A stretch of 13,229 nt of DNA from an uncultured Eubacterium sp. (GTDB lineage: Bacteria > Bacillota_A > Clostridia > Lachnospirales > Lachnospiraceae), in contig CAQBGY010000063.1 in assembly GCA_948759685.1 (NCBI GenBank), positions 1 through 13,229 of the forward strand, given 5' to 3'. The notes below the pieces were generated by a model. That model made no database searches. It saw only the letters and a list, made by a program, of their open reading frames with translations, and was not told where the DNA came from. Below, in pieces: positions 1 through 7,258 of this stretch. The translations under genes and the position numbers were made by a program. Position 1 is the stretch's first letter. Each line of letters begins with the position of its first letter.

Positions 1-1032
1 AACATTTACTCCTTCAGATGCTACTGCTGATGTAAGCTGGCTGATCATATTCGGAATATTCTTATGACATACTGTAACACGTCCTGCCTTATCACAGACA
101 CCAAGTGTTGCAGCTGGATAGTTTACGGAATTCACAATATTTCCGTTTTCAACAAAATCCATAATCTGGTCAACTGCCATAATTGCACAGTTATCTTCTG
201 ATTCCTCTGTAGAAGCTCCAAGATGAGGTGTCGCAATAACACCTTCCATATTTGCAGTTTTTGCATTTGGGAAGTCTGTTACATACTTTTTAACCTTACC
301 GCTCTTTAAAGCCTCTGCCATATCATCATCACATACGAGTAAATCTCTTGCAAAGTTCAAGATAACTACACCATCTTTCATCATTGCCATAGTATCCTTG
401 TTAATCATTTCCTTTGTATCATCAACAAGTGGTGTGTGTACTGTAATAAAATCACATTCTTTAAAAATTTCTTCTCTTGTCTTTACAATATGAACTGTTC
501 TCTTAATACTTAAAGCACCTTCCACAGAAAGATATGGGTCTGTACCATATACTTCCATGCCCATAGAAACACCAATGTTTGCAACCAGTCTTCCAATCGC
601 ACCAAGTCCGATAACACCAAGTTTCTTTCCTTTTAATTCGTTTCCTGCAAAGTTCTTCTTTGCCTTTTCCATCGTCTTGTTGATGTTTTCATCTGCCTTA
701 TTGTCGGCTACCCACTGATTTCCGCCAATAATGTCTCTTGATGCAAGAAGCATTCCACAAAGAACCAATTCCTTAACACCGTTGGCATTCGCACCTGGTG
801 TGTTAAATACTACAACACCTTTCTCTGCACATACATCCAATGGAATATTATTTACTCCGGCACCGGCTCTGGCTACTGCCATTAAGCTGTCCGGCAAATC
901 CATATCATGCATGGATGCACTTCGAACTAAAGCTACTTCTGCCTCTGCAAAATCTTCTGTCATTTCATAATTATCATTTAATCTGTCCAGTCCTAAATTT
1001 GAAATAGGATTTAAGCAATTTACTTTTGTCAT
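1..1032 (-). CDS. serA: D-3-phosphoglycerate dehydrogenase, C-terminus cut by window edge
   Basis: This enzyme oxidises 3-phosphoglycerate to 3-phosphohydroxypyruvate with NAD, the first step of serine synthesis in the cytoplasm. I translated 344 codons without a stop; the reading frame runs off the left edge. The Rossmann motif GLGAIG is at residues 142-147. The catalytic Arg is in NFARD (R229) and the catalytic His in PHLGAS (H270). An ACT domain begins at about residue 317 with RVTVCHKNIPNM, so this is the short (roughly 390-residue) clostridial form and about 40 residues are missing. The glutamate normally found in the D-x-F-x-x-E-P stretch appears to be Ala257 (TDFPNAK). The ATG at 1032 has a GGAGG 8 bases upstream and lies 30 bases after the serC stop, so it is the last visible gene of the leuB-serA operon. 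Identification is secure; the odd residue may be a subfamily trait. Confidence 0.95.
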   Translation of the reverse strand, partial: MTKVNCLNPISNLGLDRLNDNYEMTEDFAEAEVALVRSASMHDMDLPDSLMAVARAGAGVNNIPLDVCAEKGVVVFNTPGANANGVKELVLCGMLLASRDIIGGNQWVADNKADENINKTMEKAKKNFAGNELKGKKLGVIGLGAIGRLVANIGVSMGMEVYGTDPYLSVEGALSIKRTVHIVKTREEIFKECDFITVHTPLVDDTKEMINKDTMAMMKDGVVILNFARDLLVCDDDMAEALKSGKVKKYVTDFPNAKTANMEGVIATPHLGASTEESEDNCAIMAVDQIMDFVENGNIVNSVNYPAATLGVCDKAGRVTVCHKNIPNMISQLTSAVASEGVNV

Positions 1033-1062
1033 TTTCTATATACCTCCGTTCGCTTTTCAGCA

Positions 1063-2145
1063 CTACATGTTGTCTGCTTCAAACTTCTCCATAAATTCAA
1101 CCAAAGCCTTTACACCTTCAATTGGCATAGCATTGTAGATGCTTGCTCTCATACCGCCAACTGTTCTATGACCTTTTAAATTTTCAAGACCAGCTGCCTT
1201 TGCTTCTGCAACAAATTTAGCATCTAATTCTTCATCACCTGTTACAAATGGTACATTCATAAGTGAACGGTCTTCCTTAACAACTGTTCCCTTAAATAAC
1301 TTACTGTTATCTAAGAAATCATAAAGAATCTGAGCTTTTTCTTCGTTATGCTTCTTCATAGCGTCAAGCCCCCCCATCTTCTTAATCCACTTAAATACTT
1401 TTCCACAAATATAAATACCATAACATGGGGGTGTATTGTAAAGAGAATCCGCATCTGCCTGTGTTTTCCATGCAAGCATTGTAGGTACTGTTGCATCTAC
1501 TTCTTCTGGAATTAAATCTTCTCTTACAATAGCAATTACAACACCTGCAGGTCCAATATTCTTCTGAACACCACCGTAAATTACACCATACTTTTCAACA
1601 TCCACTGGTTCTGATAAGAAGCATGATGAAACATCAGCTACTAATGTATGTCCTTTTGTATTTGGTAATGTATGATACTTTGTACCGTAAATTGTGTTGT
1701 TTTCACAAATATATACATAATCTACATCATCATCAATATCCAAATCTGAACAATCCGGAATATATGAGAATGTCTTATCAGCAGATGAAGCAACTCTCTG
1801 TACTTCTACATATTTTTCTGCTTCCTGCGCAGCTTTCTTTGCCCACTGTCCTGTTACAATGTATGCTGCCTTTCCATTCTTCTTTAAGTTCATTGGTACT
1901 GCAGCAAACTGCTGTGAAGCACCACCCTGTAGGAATAATACCTTGTAATTATCAGGAATATTCATCAAATCCCTGATATCCTGTTCTGCTTCATCAATAA
2001 TCTGCTGAAACGCTTTAGAACGATGACTCATTTCCATTACGCTCATTCCTGTACCCTTGTAATCAAGCATTTCTTCTGCTGCTTCTTTTAATACTTCTTC
2101 CGGTAAAACTGCCGGACCTGCTGAGAAATTGTACACTCTAGCCAT
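1063..2145 (-). CDS. serC: Phosphoserine aminotransferase
   Basis: SerC transfers an amino group from glutamate to 3-phosphohydroxypyruvate to give phosphoserine. It is a cytoplasmic PLP enzyme and the step directly after SerA. The protein is 360 residues, the usual length. It opens with VYNFSAGPAVLP, the family signature. H41-R42 (substrate phosphate region), D171 in VADVSS (PLP ring nitrogen) and the Schiff-base lysine K195 in GGVQKNIGPAG are all present. The ATG at 2145 is preceded by GGAGG about 9 bases upstream. The gap to ilvB upstream is 49 bases and to serA downstream 30 bases, with no hairpin in either, so co-transcription is likely. The coding strand contains a run of seven G (plus positions 1369-1375) at codons for Met-Gly-Gly, notable in an AT-rich gene, but the frame is intact. 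Identity is firm. Confidence 0.97.
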   Translation of the reverse strand: MARVYNFSAGPAVLPEEVLKEAAEEMLDYKGTGMSVMEMSHRSKAFQQIIDEAEQDIRDLMNIPDNYKVLFLQGGASQQFAAVPMNLKKNGKAAYIVTGQWAKKAAQEAEKYVEVQRVASSADKTFSYIPDCSDLDIDDDVDYVYICENNTIYGTKYHTLPNTKGHTLVADVSSCFLSEPVDVEKYGVIYGGVQKNIGPAGVVIAIVREDLIPEEVDATVPTMLAWKTQADADSLYNTPPCYGIYICGKVFKWIKKMGGLDAMKKHNEEKAQILYDFLDNSKLFKGTVVKEDRSLMNVPFVTGDEELDAKFVAEAKAAGLENLKGHRTVGGMRASIYNAMPIEGVKALVEFMEKFEADNM

Positions 2146-2194
2146 TTTATAATACCTCCATATATTACTAAGTTTTATCTTTCTTTAATGATTA

Positions 2195-3886
2195 TTAACA
2201 ATCGTACCCTTTTTCTGCTAAATCTTCTGCTGAGAACGCCTCACTGATTGCTGTATTTGCCGGAACCATTGGGAATACCTTATCATCTTCATCAATCTGT
2301 GCTTCAATCACACATGGAATATTCAGTTTAACCGCTTCCTTCAATGCTTCCTCAAATTCATCTATTGTAGTGGCACGGTAAGCCTTTGCTCCCATACCTT
2401 CAGCAATCTTAACAAAATCTACAGCATCATTTAAAACTGTATTAGAATATCTCTTTCCATAGAACAATGTCTGCCATTGTCTAACCATACCAAGCACATG
2501 ATTGTTAATAACAATCTGAATAATCGGAATATTATATCTTGTAGCTGTAGCAATCTCATTCATATTCATACGGAAACATCCATCACCTGCAATATTAATA
2601 CAAGTCTTATCTTTGTTTCCCATCTTAGATCCGATACATGCACCTACACCATATCCCATTGTACCAAGACCACCGGATGTAATCAGCTGTCTCGGTCTGC
2701 TGTAATTATAAAACTGTGCAGCCCACATCTGATGCTGTCCAACATCCGTAGTGATAATTGCCTCGCCGTTTGTAATCTCATATACAGAATTAATAACTGC
2801 CGGACCTGTCAGTTTTGACTGGTCAAGGTCTAACGGATACTGTGTTTTCATCTCTTGAATATGAGCCATCCATTCATTGTTATCCTGTTTACTTATCTTT
2901 TTATTTAATCTGGTTAAAACTTCTTTAATATCACCGATAATACTTGCATCAGCCTTAACATTCTTATTAATTTCTGATGGATCAACATCAATATGTACAA
3001 TGCTTGCATTCTTTGCAAATGCCTTTGCATTGCCAATAACTCTGTCGCTGAATCTTGCACCAAGTACAATCAGCAAATCACATTCTGTTACACCAAAGTT
3101 TGATGTCTTCGTACCGTGCATACCAATCATTCCTGTATATCTTGGATTGGTTCCTTCTATAGCACCTTTACCCATCAATGAATCACAAACTGGTGCATCA
3201 ACCAATTCTGCAAACTCTCTAACTTCTTCATGTGCTTCTGAAATAACAGCACCACCACCTACTAAAATAAATGGTTTCTTTGATGCCTCAATCATCTCTG
3301 CTACTGTATTGATATCATCCTCTGTGATGTCAGCTGAATATCTCTTAATTTCCTCAGGTTTTTCAGAAGTAAACTCTATCTTATTTGCTGTAACATCCTT
3401 TGTAATATCTACTAATACAGGGCCCGGTCTTCCACTCTTTGCAATCTTGAATGCCTTTCTAATCGTTGGTGCAAGGTCTTCAATCTCTTTTACAATAAAG
3501 TTATGCTTTGTAATCGGCATTGTTGCACCTACAATGTCTATTTCCTGAAATGAATCTTTTCCAAGTCCTGATTTTGCAACATTCGCTGTAATCGCAACAA
3601 CTGGAACAGAATCCATATATGCCGTAGCAATACCTGTTACAAGATTTGTAGCACCAGGTCCCGATGTTGCCATACAAACTCCAACCTTACCTGTAGAACG
3701 TGCATAACCATCAGCCGCATGTGCCGCTCCCTGCTCATGCGAAACAAGGATATGTGTAATATTGTCTGAATTTTTATATAATTCATCATAAATATTTAAG
3801 ATAGTTCCTCCAGGATATCCAAATACTGTATCAACACCCTGCTCTTTTAAACATTCCATAACTATCTGTGATCCGTTTAAAATCAT
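2195..3886 (-). CDS. ilvB: Acetolactate synthase, large (catalytic) subunit
   Basis: This ThDP- and FAD-dependent enzyme condenses two pyruvates to 2-acetolactate, or pyruvate with 2-oxobutyrate, the first common step of valine, leucine and isoleucine synthesis. The 563-residue length is normal. The N-terminal PYR domain carries the ThDP-activating glutamate E51 (VSHEQGAAHAADGYAR). The central domain has the FAD-region sequence ARFSDRVIG. The C-terminal PP domain holds the ThDP/Mg motif from GDG at about 434 to the NN at 461-462, followed by GMVRQWQ. These features mark the anabolic, FAD-type family rather than the fermentative AlsS type, though sequence reading alone leaves some doubt. A purine-rich AGAGGG precedes the ATG. 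The gap from ilvD is 22 bases. No regulatory small subunit (ilvN/ilvH) lies beside it, so feedback control must come from a subunit encoded elsewhere, if there is one. Confidence 0.95.
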   Translation of the reverse strand: MILNGSQIVMECLKEQGVDTVFGYPGGTILNIYDELYKNSDNITHILVSHEQGAAHAADGYARSTGKVGVCMATSGPGATNLVTGIATAYMDSVPVVAITANVAKSGLGKDSFQEIDIVGATMPITKHNFIVKEIEDLAPTIRKAFKIAKSGRPGPVLVDITKDVTANKIEFTSEKPEEIKRYSADITEDDINTVAEMIEASKKPFILVGGGAVISEAHEEVREFAELVDAPVCDSLMGKGAIEGTNPRYTGMIGMHGTKTSNFGVTECDLLIVLGARFSDRVIGNAKAFAKNASIVHIDVDPSEINKNVKADASIIGDIKEVLTRLNKKISKQDNNEWMAHIQEMKTQYPLDLDQSKLTGPAVINSVYEITNGEAIITTDVGQHQMWAAQFYNYSRPRQLITSGGLGTMGYGVGACIGSKMGNKDKTCINIAGDGCFRMNMNEIATATRYNIPIIQIVINNHVLGMVRQWQTLFYGKRYSNTVLNDAVDFVKIAEGMGAKAYRATTIDEFEEALKEAVKLNIPCVIEAQIDEDDKVFPMVPANTAISEAFSAEDLAEKGYDC

Positions 3887-3908
3887 ATCGTATCCCTCTC
3901 TTCTATTA

Positions 3909-5576
3909 TTATTTATTTATCTCTAATGTAGCACCTTTATTACCTGATGTAACCATAGATGCGTATCTTGCCAGATAACCAGTCGTAACCTTTGGTTCTC
4001 TCGGTGTCCATGCCTCTCTTCTCTTAGCCATTTCTTCCTCTGACACTTCTACATTTAATGTCATTTCAGGAATATTTATCTTAATAATATCTCCTTCTTC
4101 AATTAAACCAATTGGTCCGCCTACCGCTGCTTCCGGTGAAACATGTCCAATAGATGCTCCTCTCGATGCACCTGAGAATCTTCCATCAGTAATCAGAGCG
4201 ACCGTCTCACCAAGTCCCATACCTGCAATGGCTGATGTCGGATTAAGCATCTCTCTCATACCAGGACCGCCCTTTGGTCCTTCATATCTGATAACAACAA
4301 CATCACCATCTACAATTTTACCGCCTTTAATTGCTGCAATCGCATCTTCTTCACAATCAAATACTCTGGCTGGTCCTTCATGCACCATCATAGAATCTGC
4401 AACCGCAGAACGTTTTACAACCGATCCGTCCGGTGCAAGATTTCCCTTAAGAACTGCAAGTCCACCTGTCTTACTATATGGATTATCCAGTGGTCTGATA
4501 ACTTCCGGATTTCTGTTGACACATCCTTTAATGTTTTCACCAATGGTCTCACCTGTTACTGTCATACAGTCTTCGTTTAATAATCCAAGCTCGCTTAACT
4601 GATTCATTACTGCATATACACCACCTGCCTCATTGAGGTCTTCCATATATGTAGGACCTGCCGGAGCAAGATGACACAAGTTTGGTGTCTTCTCACTAAT
4701 CTCATTTGCCATAGCAATATCAAAATCAAATCCGATTTCATGTGCAATAGCCGGCAGATGAAGCATACTGTTTGTTGAACATCCAAGTGCCATATCTACT
4801 GTCAATGCATTTAAAATTGCATCTTTTGTCATAATATCTCTTGGACGGATATTCTTTTTCACTAATTCCATAACAGCCATACCTGCATGTTTTGCAAGTT
4901 TTAATCTTTCTGAATAAACTGCCGGAATCGTTCCATTTCCTTTTAAGCCCATTCCAAGAGCTTCTGTTAAACAGTTCATAGAGTTTGCTGTATACATTCC
5001 TGAACAAGAACCACATGTCGGACAAACTTTCTCTTCAAACTCCTTAACCTGCTCCAATGTCATTTTGCCTGCAGCATTTGCTCCTACTGCCTCAAACATG
5101 GAAGAAAGACTTCTCTTCTGTCCCATAACATGACCTGCCATCATCGGACCGCCGGAAACAAAAACTGTTGGAACATTGACTCTTGCAGCTGCCATCAATA
5201 ATCCCGGAACATTCTTATCACAGTTCGGAATCATAACCAATGCATCAAACTGATGTGCTTTTGCCATACATTCTGTAGAATCTGCAATCAAATCTCTTGT
5301 TACAAGAGAATATTTCATTCCCTCATGTCCCATAGCAATACCATCACATACTGCAATCGCCGGGAACATGATTGGTGTACCACCTGCCATGGCTACACCC
5401 ATCTTTACCGCCTGTGCAATTTTGTCCAGATTCATATGACCCGGAACAATTTCATTATAGGAACAAACAATACCAACTAATGGTTTTGCAAGTTCTTCTT
5501 CAGTCATCCCAAGAGCATTAAACAATGATCTGTGAGGTGCCTGCTGTATACCTGTCTTTACTGAATCACTTTTCAT
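3909..5576 (-). CDS. ilvD: Dihydroxy-acid dehydratase
   Basis: IlvD dehydrates 2,3-dihydroxy-isovalerate and 2,3-dihydroxy-3-methylvalerate to the 2-oxo acids of valine and isoleucine. It uses an iron-sulfur cluster and Mg. The protein is 555 residues, full length. Cluster ligands C119 (PNCDKNVPG) and C191 (GSCSGM) are present, as is the serine-containing active-site stretch [14 protein letters not shown]. Where [2Fe-2S] enzymes have a cysteine in NEITPC, this protein has Gly46 (NEIVPGH). E. coli IlvD, a [4Fe-4S] oxygen-sensitive enzyme, has the same PGH pattern, so an oxygen-labile cluster is inferred. The ATG at 5576 has a GGAGG just upstream and follows the leuB stop by only 13 bases, which indicates tight coupling. 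Confidence 0.97.
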   Translation of the reverse strand: MKSDSVKTGIQQAPHRSLFNALGMTEEELAKPLVGIVCSYNEIVPGHMNLDKIAQAVKMGVAMAGGTPIMFPAIAVCDGIAMGHEGMKYSLVTRDLIADSTECMAKAHQFDALVMIPNCDKNVPGLLMAAARVNVPTVFVSGGPMMAGHVMGQKRSLSSMFEAVGANAAGKMTLEQVKEFEEKVCPTCGSCSGMYTANSMNCLTEALGMGLKGNGTIPAVYSERLKLAKHAGMAVMELVKKNIRPRDIMTKDAILNALTVDMALGCSTNSMLHLPAIAHEIGFDFDIAMANEISEKTPNLCHLAPAGPTYMEDLNEAGGVYAVMNQLSELGLLNEDCMTVTGETIGENIKGCVNRNPEVIRPLDNPYSKTGGLAVLKGNLAPDGSVVKRSAVADSMMVHEGPARVFDCEEDAIAAIKGGKIVDGDVVVIRYEGPKGGPGMREMLNPTSAIAGMGLGETVALITDGRFSGASRGASIGHVSPEAAVGGPIGLIEEGDIIKINIPEMTLNVEVSEEEMAKRREAWTPREPKVTTGYLARYASMVTSGNKGATLEINK

Positions 5577-5589
5577 CTTATTACCTCCA

Positions 5590-6672
5590 TTATAGTCGAT
5601 TAACGATTTCGTCTCCCATTTCTTTACATCCTACCAATGTCATTCCATCAGACATAATATCAATGGTACGGATACCGTCTTCTAATACTTTCTCTACAGC
5701 CGCTTCCACTGCGTCTGCCTCTTTATCTAAATCAAATGAATATCTAAGCATCATAGCTGCTGAAAGGATAGTTGCTATCGGATTTGCCTTATTTTGTCCT
5801 GCAATATCCGGTGCGGCACCATGGCTTGGCTCATAGAGACCAAACTTGTCTTCTCTAAGAGATGCTGATGAAAGCATTCCAATAGAACCTGTTACCATAC
5901 TGGCTTCATCTGATAAAATATCACCAAACATATTCTCGGTCACAACTACGTCAAACTGTGCCGGATCTTTCACCAACTGCATTGCACAGTTGTCTACGAG
6001 CATATGCGTCAATTTTACCTCCGGATAATCCTTTGCTACTTCATTTACTACCTTATCCCAAAGTCTTGAACTGTCTAAAACATTTGATTTATCAACACTG
6101 ATAACTTCCTTACGTCTCTTCATTGCGATTTCAAATGCTTTCACGGCAATTCTTCGAATCTCTTCTTCATTATATGTTAATGTATCTGTTGCTGTAAGGA
6201 CGCCGTTTACTTCCTCAGTCTTTCTTTCTCCAAAGTAGAGACCTCCGGTAAGCTCTCTTACAATAATCATATCAAATCCTGCATCTGCCACTTCCTCTTT
6301 CAGAGGGCATGCGTCTTTTAATTCTTTATAGAGATACGCAGGTCTTAAATTTGCAAAAAGGTTCAGTCCCTTTCTGATTGCAAGAAGCCCAGCTTCCGGT
6401 CTGAGATTCGGTGGCAAATCATACCAACTATCCTTTCCGACGACACCTCCGACGGCTCCGAGCAGGACAGCATCATTCGCTTTTGCTGTTTCAAGAGCCT
6501 CGTCTGTAAGTGGAACACCATGTTTATCAATAGAGATACCACCCATATCCACTTCTGTGTAGTTAAAGCTGTGTCCAAACTTATTTCCGACGACATCCAA
6601 TACCTTTCTAGCCTCTGCGACTATCTCTGGACCAATGCCATCGCCGGGAATAACTGCAACATTAAAATTCAT
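5590..6672 (-). CDS. leuB: 3-isopropylmalate dehydrogenase
   Basis: LeuB oxidatively decarboxylates 3-isopropylmalate to 2-oxoisocaproate with NAD, the third step of the leucine branch. The 360-residue protein has the family landmarks in order: [11 protein letters not shown] (6-16), the substrate motif [10 protein letters not shown] (139-148) with Tyr146, the catalytic lysine K195 (VDKSNVL), D227, and the metal-binding aspartates D251 and D255 in [11 protein letters not shown]. The RELTGG wording favours LeuB over tartrate or isocitrate dehydrogenase relatives. AAGGA lies 7 bases before the ATG. It is the first gene of the operon; a strong promoter and a leader of about 75 bases precede it. 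No leuA, leuC or leuD is in the window, so the rest of the leucine pathway is encoded elsewhere. Confidence 0.97.
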   Translation of the reverse strand: MNFNVAVIPGDGIGPEIVAEARKVLDVVGNKFGHSFNYTEVDMGGISIDKHGVPLTDEALETAKANDAVLLGAVGGVVGKDSWYDLPPNLRPEAGLLAIRKGLNLFANLRPAYLYKELKDACPLKEEVADAGFDMIIVRELTGGLYFGERKTEEVNGVLTATDTLTYNEEEIRRIAVKAFEIAMKRRKEVISVDKSNVLDSSRLWDKVVNEVAKDYPEVKLTHMLVDNCAMQLVKDPAQFDVVVTENMFGDILSDEASMVTGSIGMLSSASLREDKFGLYEPSHGAAPDIAGQNKANPIATILSAAMMLRYSFDLDKEADAVEAAVEKVLEDGIRTIDIMSDGMTLVGCKEMGDEIVNRL

Positions 6673-6747
6673 TGTAATTCCTTCTTTCTTTCTAGTTTCA
6701 TGTTAATGTACATTATTCAGCCATCAAATACAAAATCCCACATTAAC
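6673..6747 (-). promoter_or_regulatory. Leader of the leuB operon with inverted repeats
   Basis: This is the predicted untranslated leader between the -10 box and the leuB ATG. An 8-base inverted repeat, GTTAATGT/ACATTAAC, joins 6740-6747 (at the likely transcription start) to 6702-6709. A perfect 12-base palindrome TAATGTACATTA sits at 6704-6715 and reuses the same half-site. On the minus strand there are also two tiny ORFs: M-A-E-stop (6724-6713), and a ten-codon ORF starting at 6701 whose TGA overlaps the leuB start as ATGA. The leader is too short for a T-box, and no T-box antiterminator sequence or terminator was seen in it. A protein operator is the simplest inference; no known motif was recognised. 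Confidence 0.4.
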
Positions 6748-6753
6748 TCATAA

Positions 6754-6782
6754 ATTATAACTCAAAAAATGCCATATTTCAA
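6754..6782 (-). promoter_or_regulatory. Sigma-A promoter of the leuB-ilvD-ilvB-serC-serA operon
   Basis: Read on the minus strand, a TTGAAA -35 box (6782-6777) is followed by exactly 17 bases and a perfect TATAAT -10 box (6759-6754). Transcription would start near 6747, about 75 bases before leuB. The sequence upstream of the -35 is very AT-rich and could act as an UP element. It also contains a perfect 12-base palindrome TAGATATATCTA at 6788-6799. Confidence 0.75.
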
Positions 6783-6830
6783 CCATATAGATATATCTAA
6801 TTAATTGATAAAATTTAATATTTCAACAGA

Positions 6831-6882
6831 AAAAGACCATAGATATGAATGTCTGTTTACCATTACATATCTATGGTCTTTT
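6831..6882 (-). terminator. Intrinsic terminator after yajC
   Basis: A perfect 17-base inverted repeat (AAAAGACCATAGATATG at 6831-6847 and its complement at 6866-6882) encloses 18 bases. Four more pairs (AATG/CATT) can form inside after one bulged base. In the minus-strand transcript the stem ends in five U, which suits termination of the tgt-yajC unit about 65 bases after the yajC stop. The stem is A-rich on one side and U-rich on the other, so it could also work in the opposite direction, although no plus-strand gene reaches it here. Confidence 0.75.
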
Positions 6883-6946
6883 ACTTTATCCAATATATTT
6901 AATACGTGTAATTAGTATTATATGAGACAAATCTTGTTCTCTTTTA

Positions 6947-7246
6947 TTATACATTTGCTTTTTCGACATCTACGATTGCTGCCTTCTGCATCGGGATTCG
7001 ACAATTCTTGTTTCCTCCAAATTCTACAATAACTGTATCTTCTGTCACATCAATAATCATTCCATAAAATCCGCTGGTTGTTAAAACGCTGTCACCAATT
7101 TCTACACTTTCCATAAGTGCCTGCTGTTTCTTTTCCTGTTTCTTCTGTGGTCTGATTGCTATAAAATACATAAATCCTATAATAATTACAACATATACGA
7201 TTATAACTATCCAACTACCTGCTGCCTGTGTTGCTAAAAGTCCCAT
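6947..7246 (-). CDS. yajC: YajC, accessory subunit of the Sec translocase
   Basis: YajC is a small single-span membrane protein that associates with the SecDF accessory part of the Sec protein export complex; it is usually not essential. The 99-residue protein has a hydrophobic span at about residues 11-31 (WIVIIVYVVIIIGFMYFIAI), then the hallmark RPQKKQEKKQQ and a soluble domain with VEIGDSVLTTSGFYG and VIVEFGG. These match the family well in order and length. The AGGAGG that serves its ATG overlaps the last two bases of the tgt stop codon, so translation of the two is probably coupled; tgt-yajC adjacency is common in bacteria. No secD or secF follows; a terminator does. Confidence 0.93.
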   Translation of the reverse strand: MGLLATQAAGSWIVIIVYVVIIIGFMYFIAIRPQKKQEKKQQALMESVEIGDSVLTTSGFYGMIIDVTEDTVIVEFGGNKNCRIPMQKAAIVDVEKANV

Positions 7247-7258
7247 TTTAAATTCCTC

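Noticed and set aside
731..970. 79-codon plus-strand frame
   Set aside because: It is antisense within serA, whose minus-strand translation shows full family motifs across the same bases.
2877..3548. 223-codon open frame on the plus strand, antisense to ilvB
   Set aside because: It lies wholly within the well-supported ilvB gene, has no ribosome site or recognisable family, and reads as a low-complexity hydrophobic shadow.
6673..6830. T-box or other riboswitch in front of leuB
   Set aside because: The promoter leaves only about 75 leader bases, and neither a T-box antiterminator sequence nor a terminator lies between promoter and gene.
6924..6941. Small hairpin GAGACAA...TTGTTCTC just after yajC
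   Set aside because: Seven pairs with a bulge and no U-run in the minus direction; the 17-base hairpin further on is a far better terminator.
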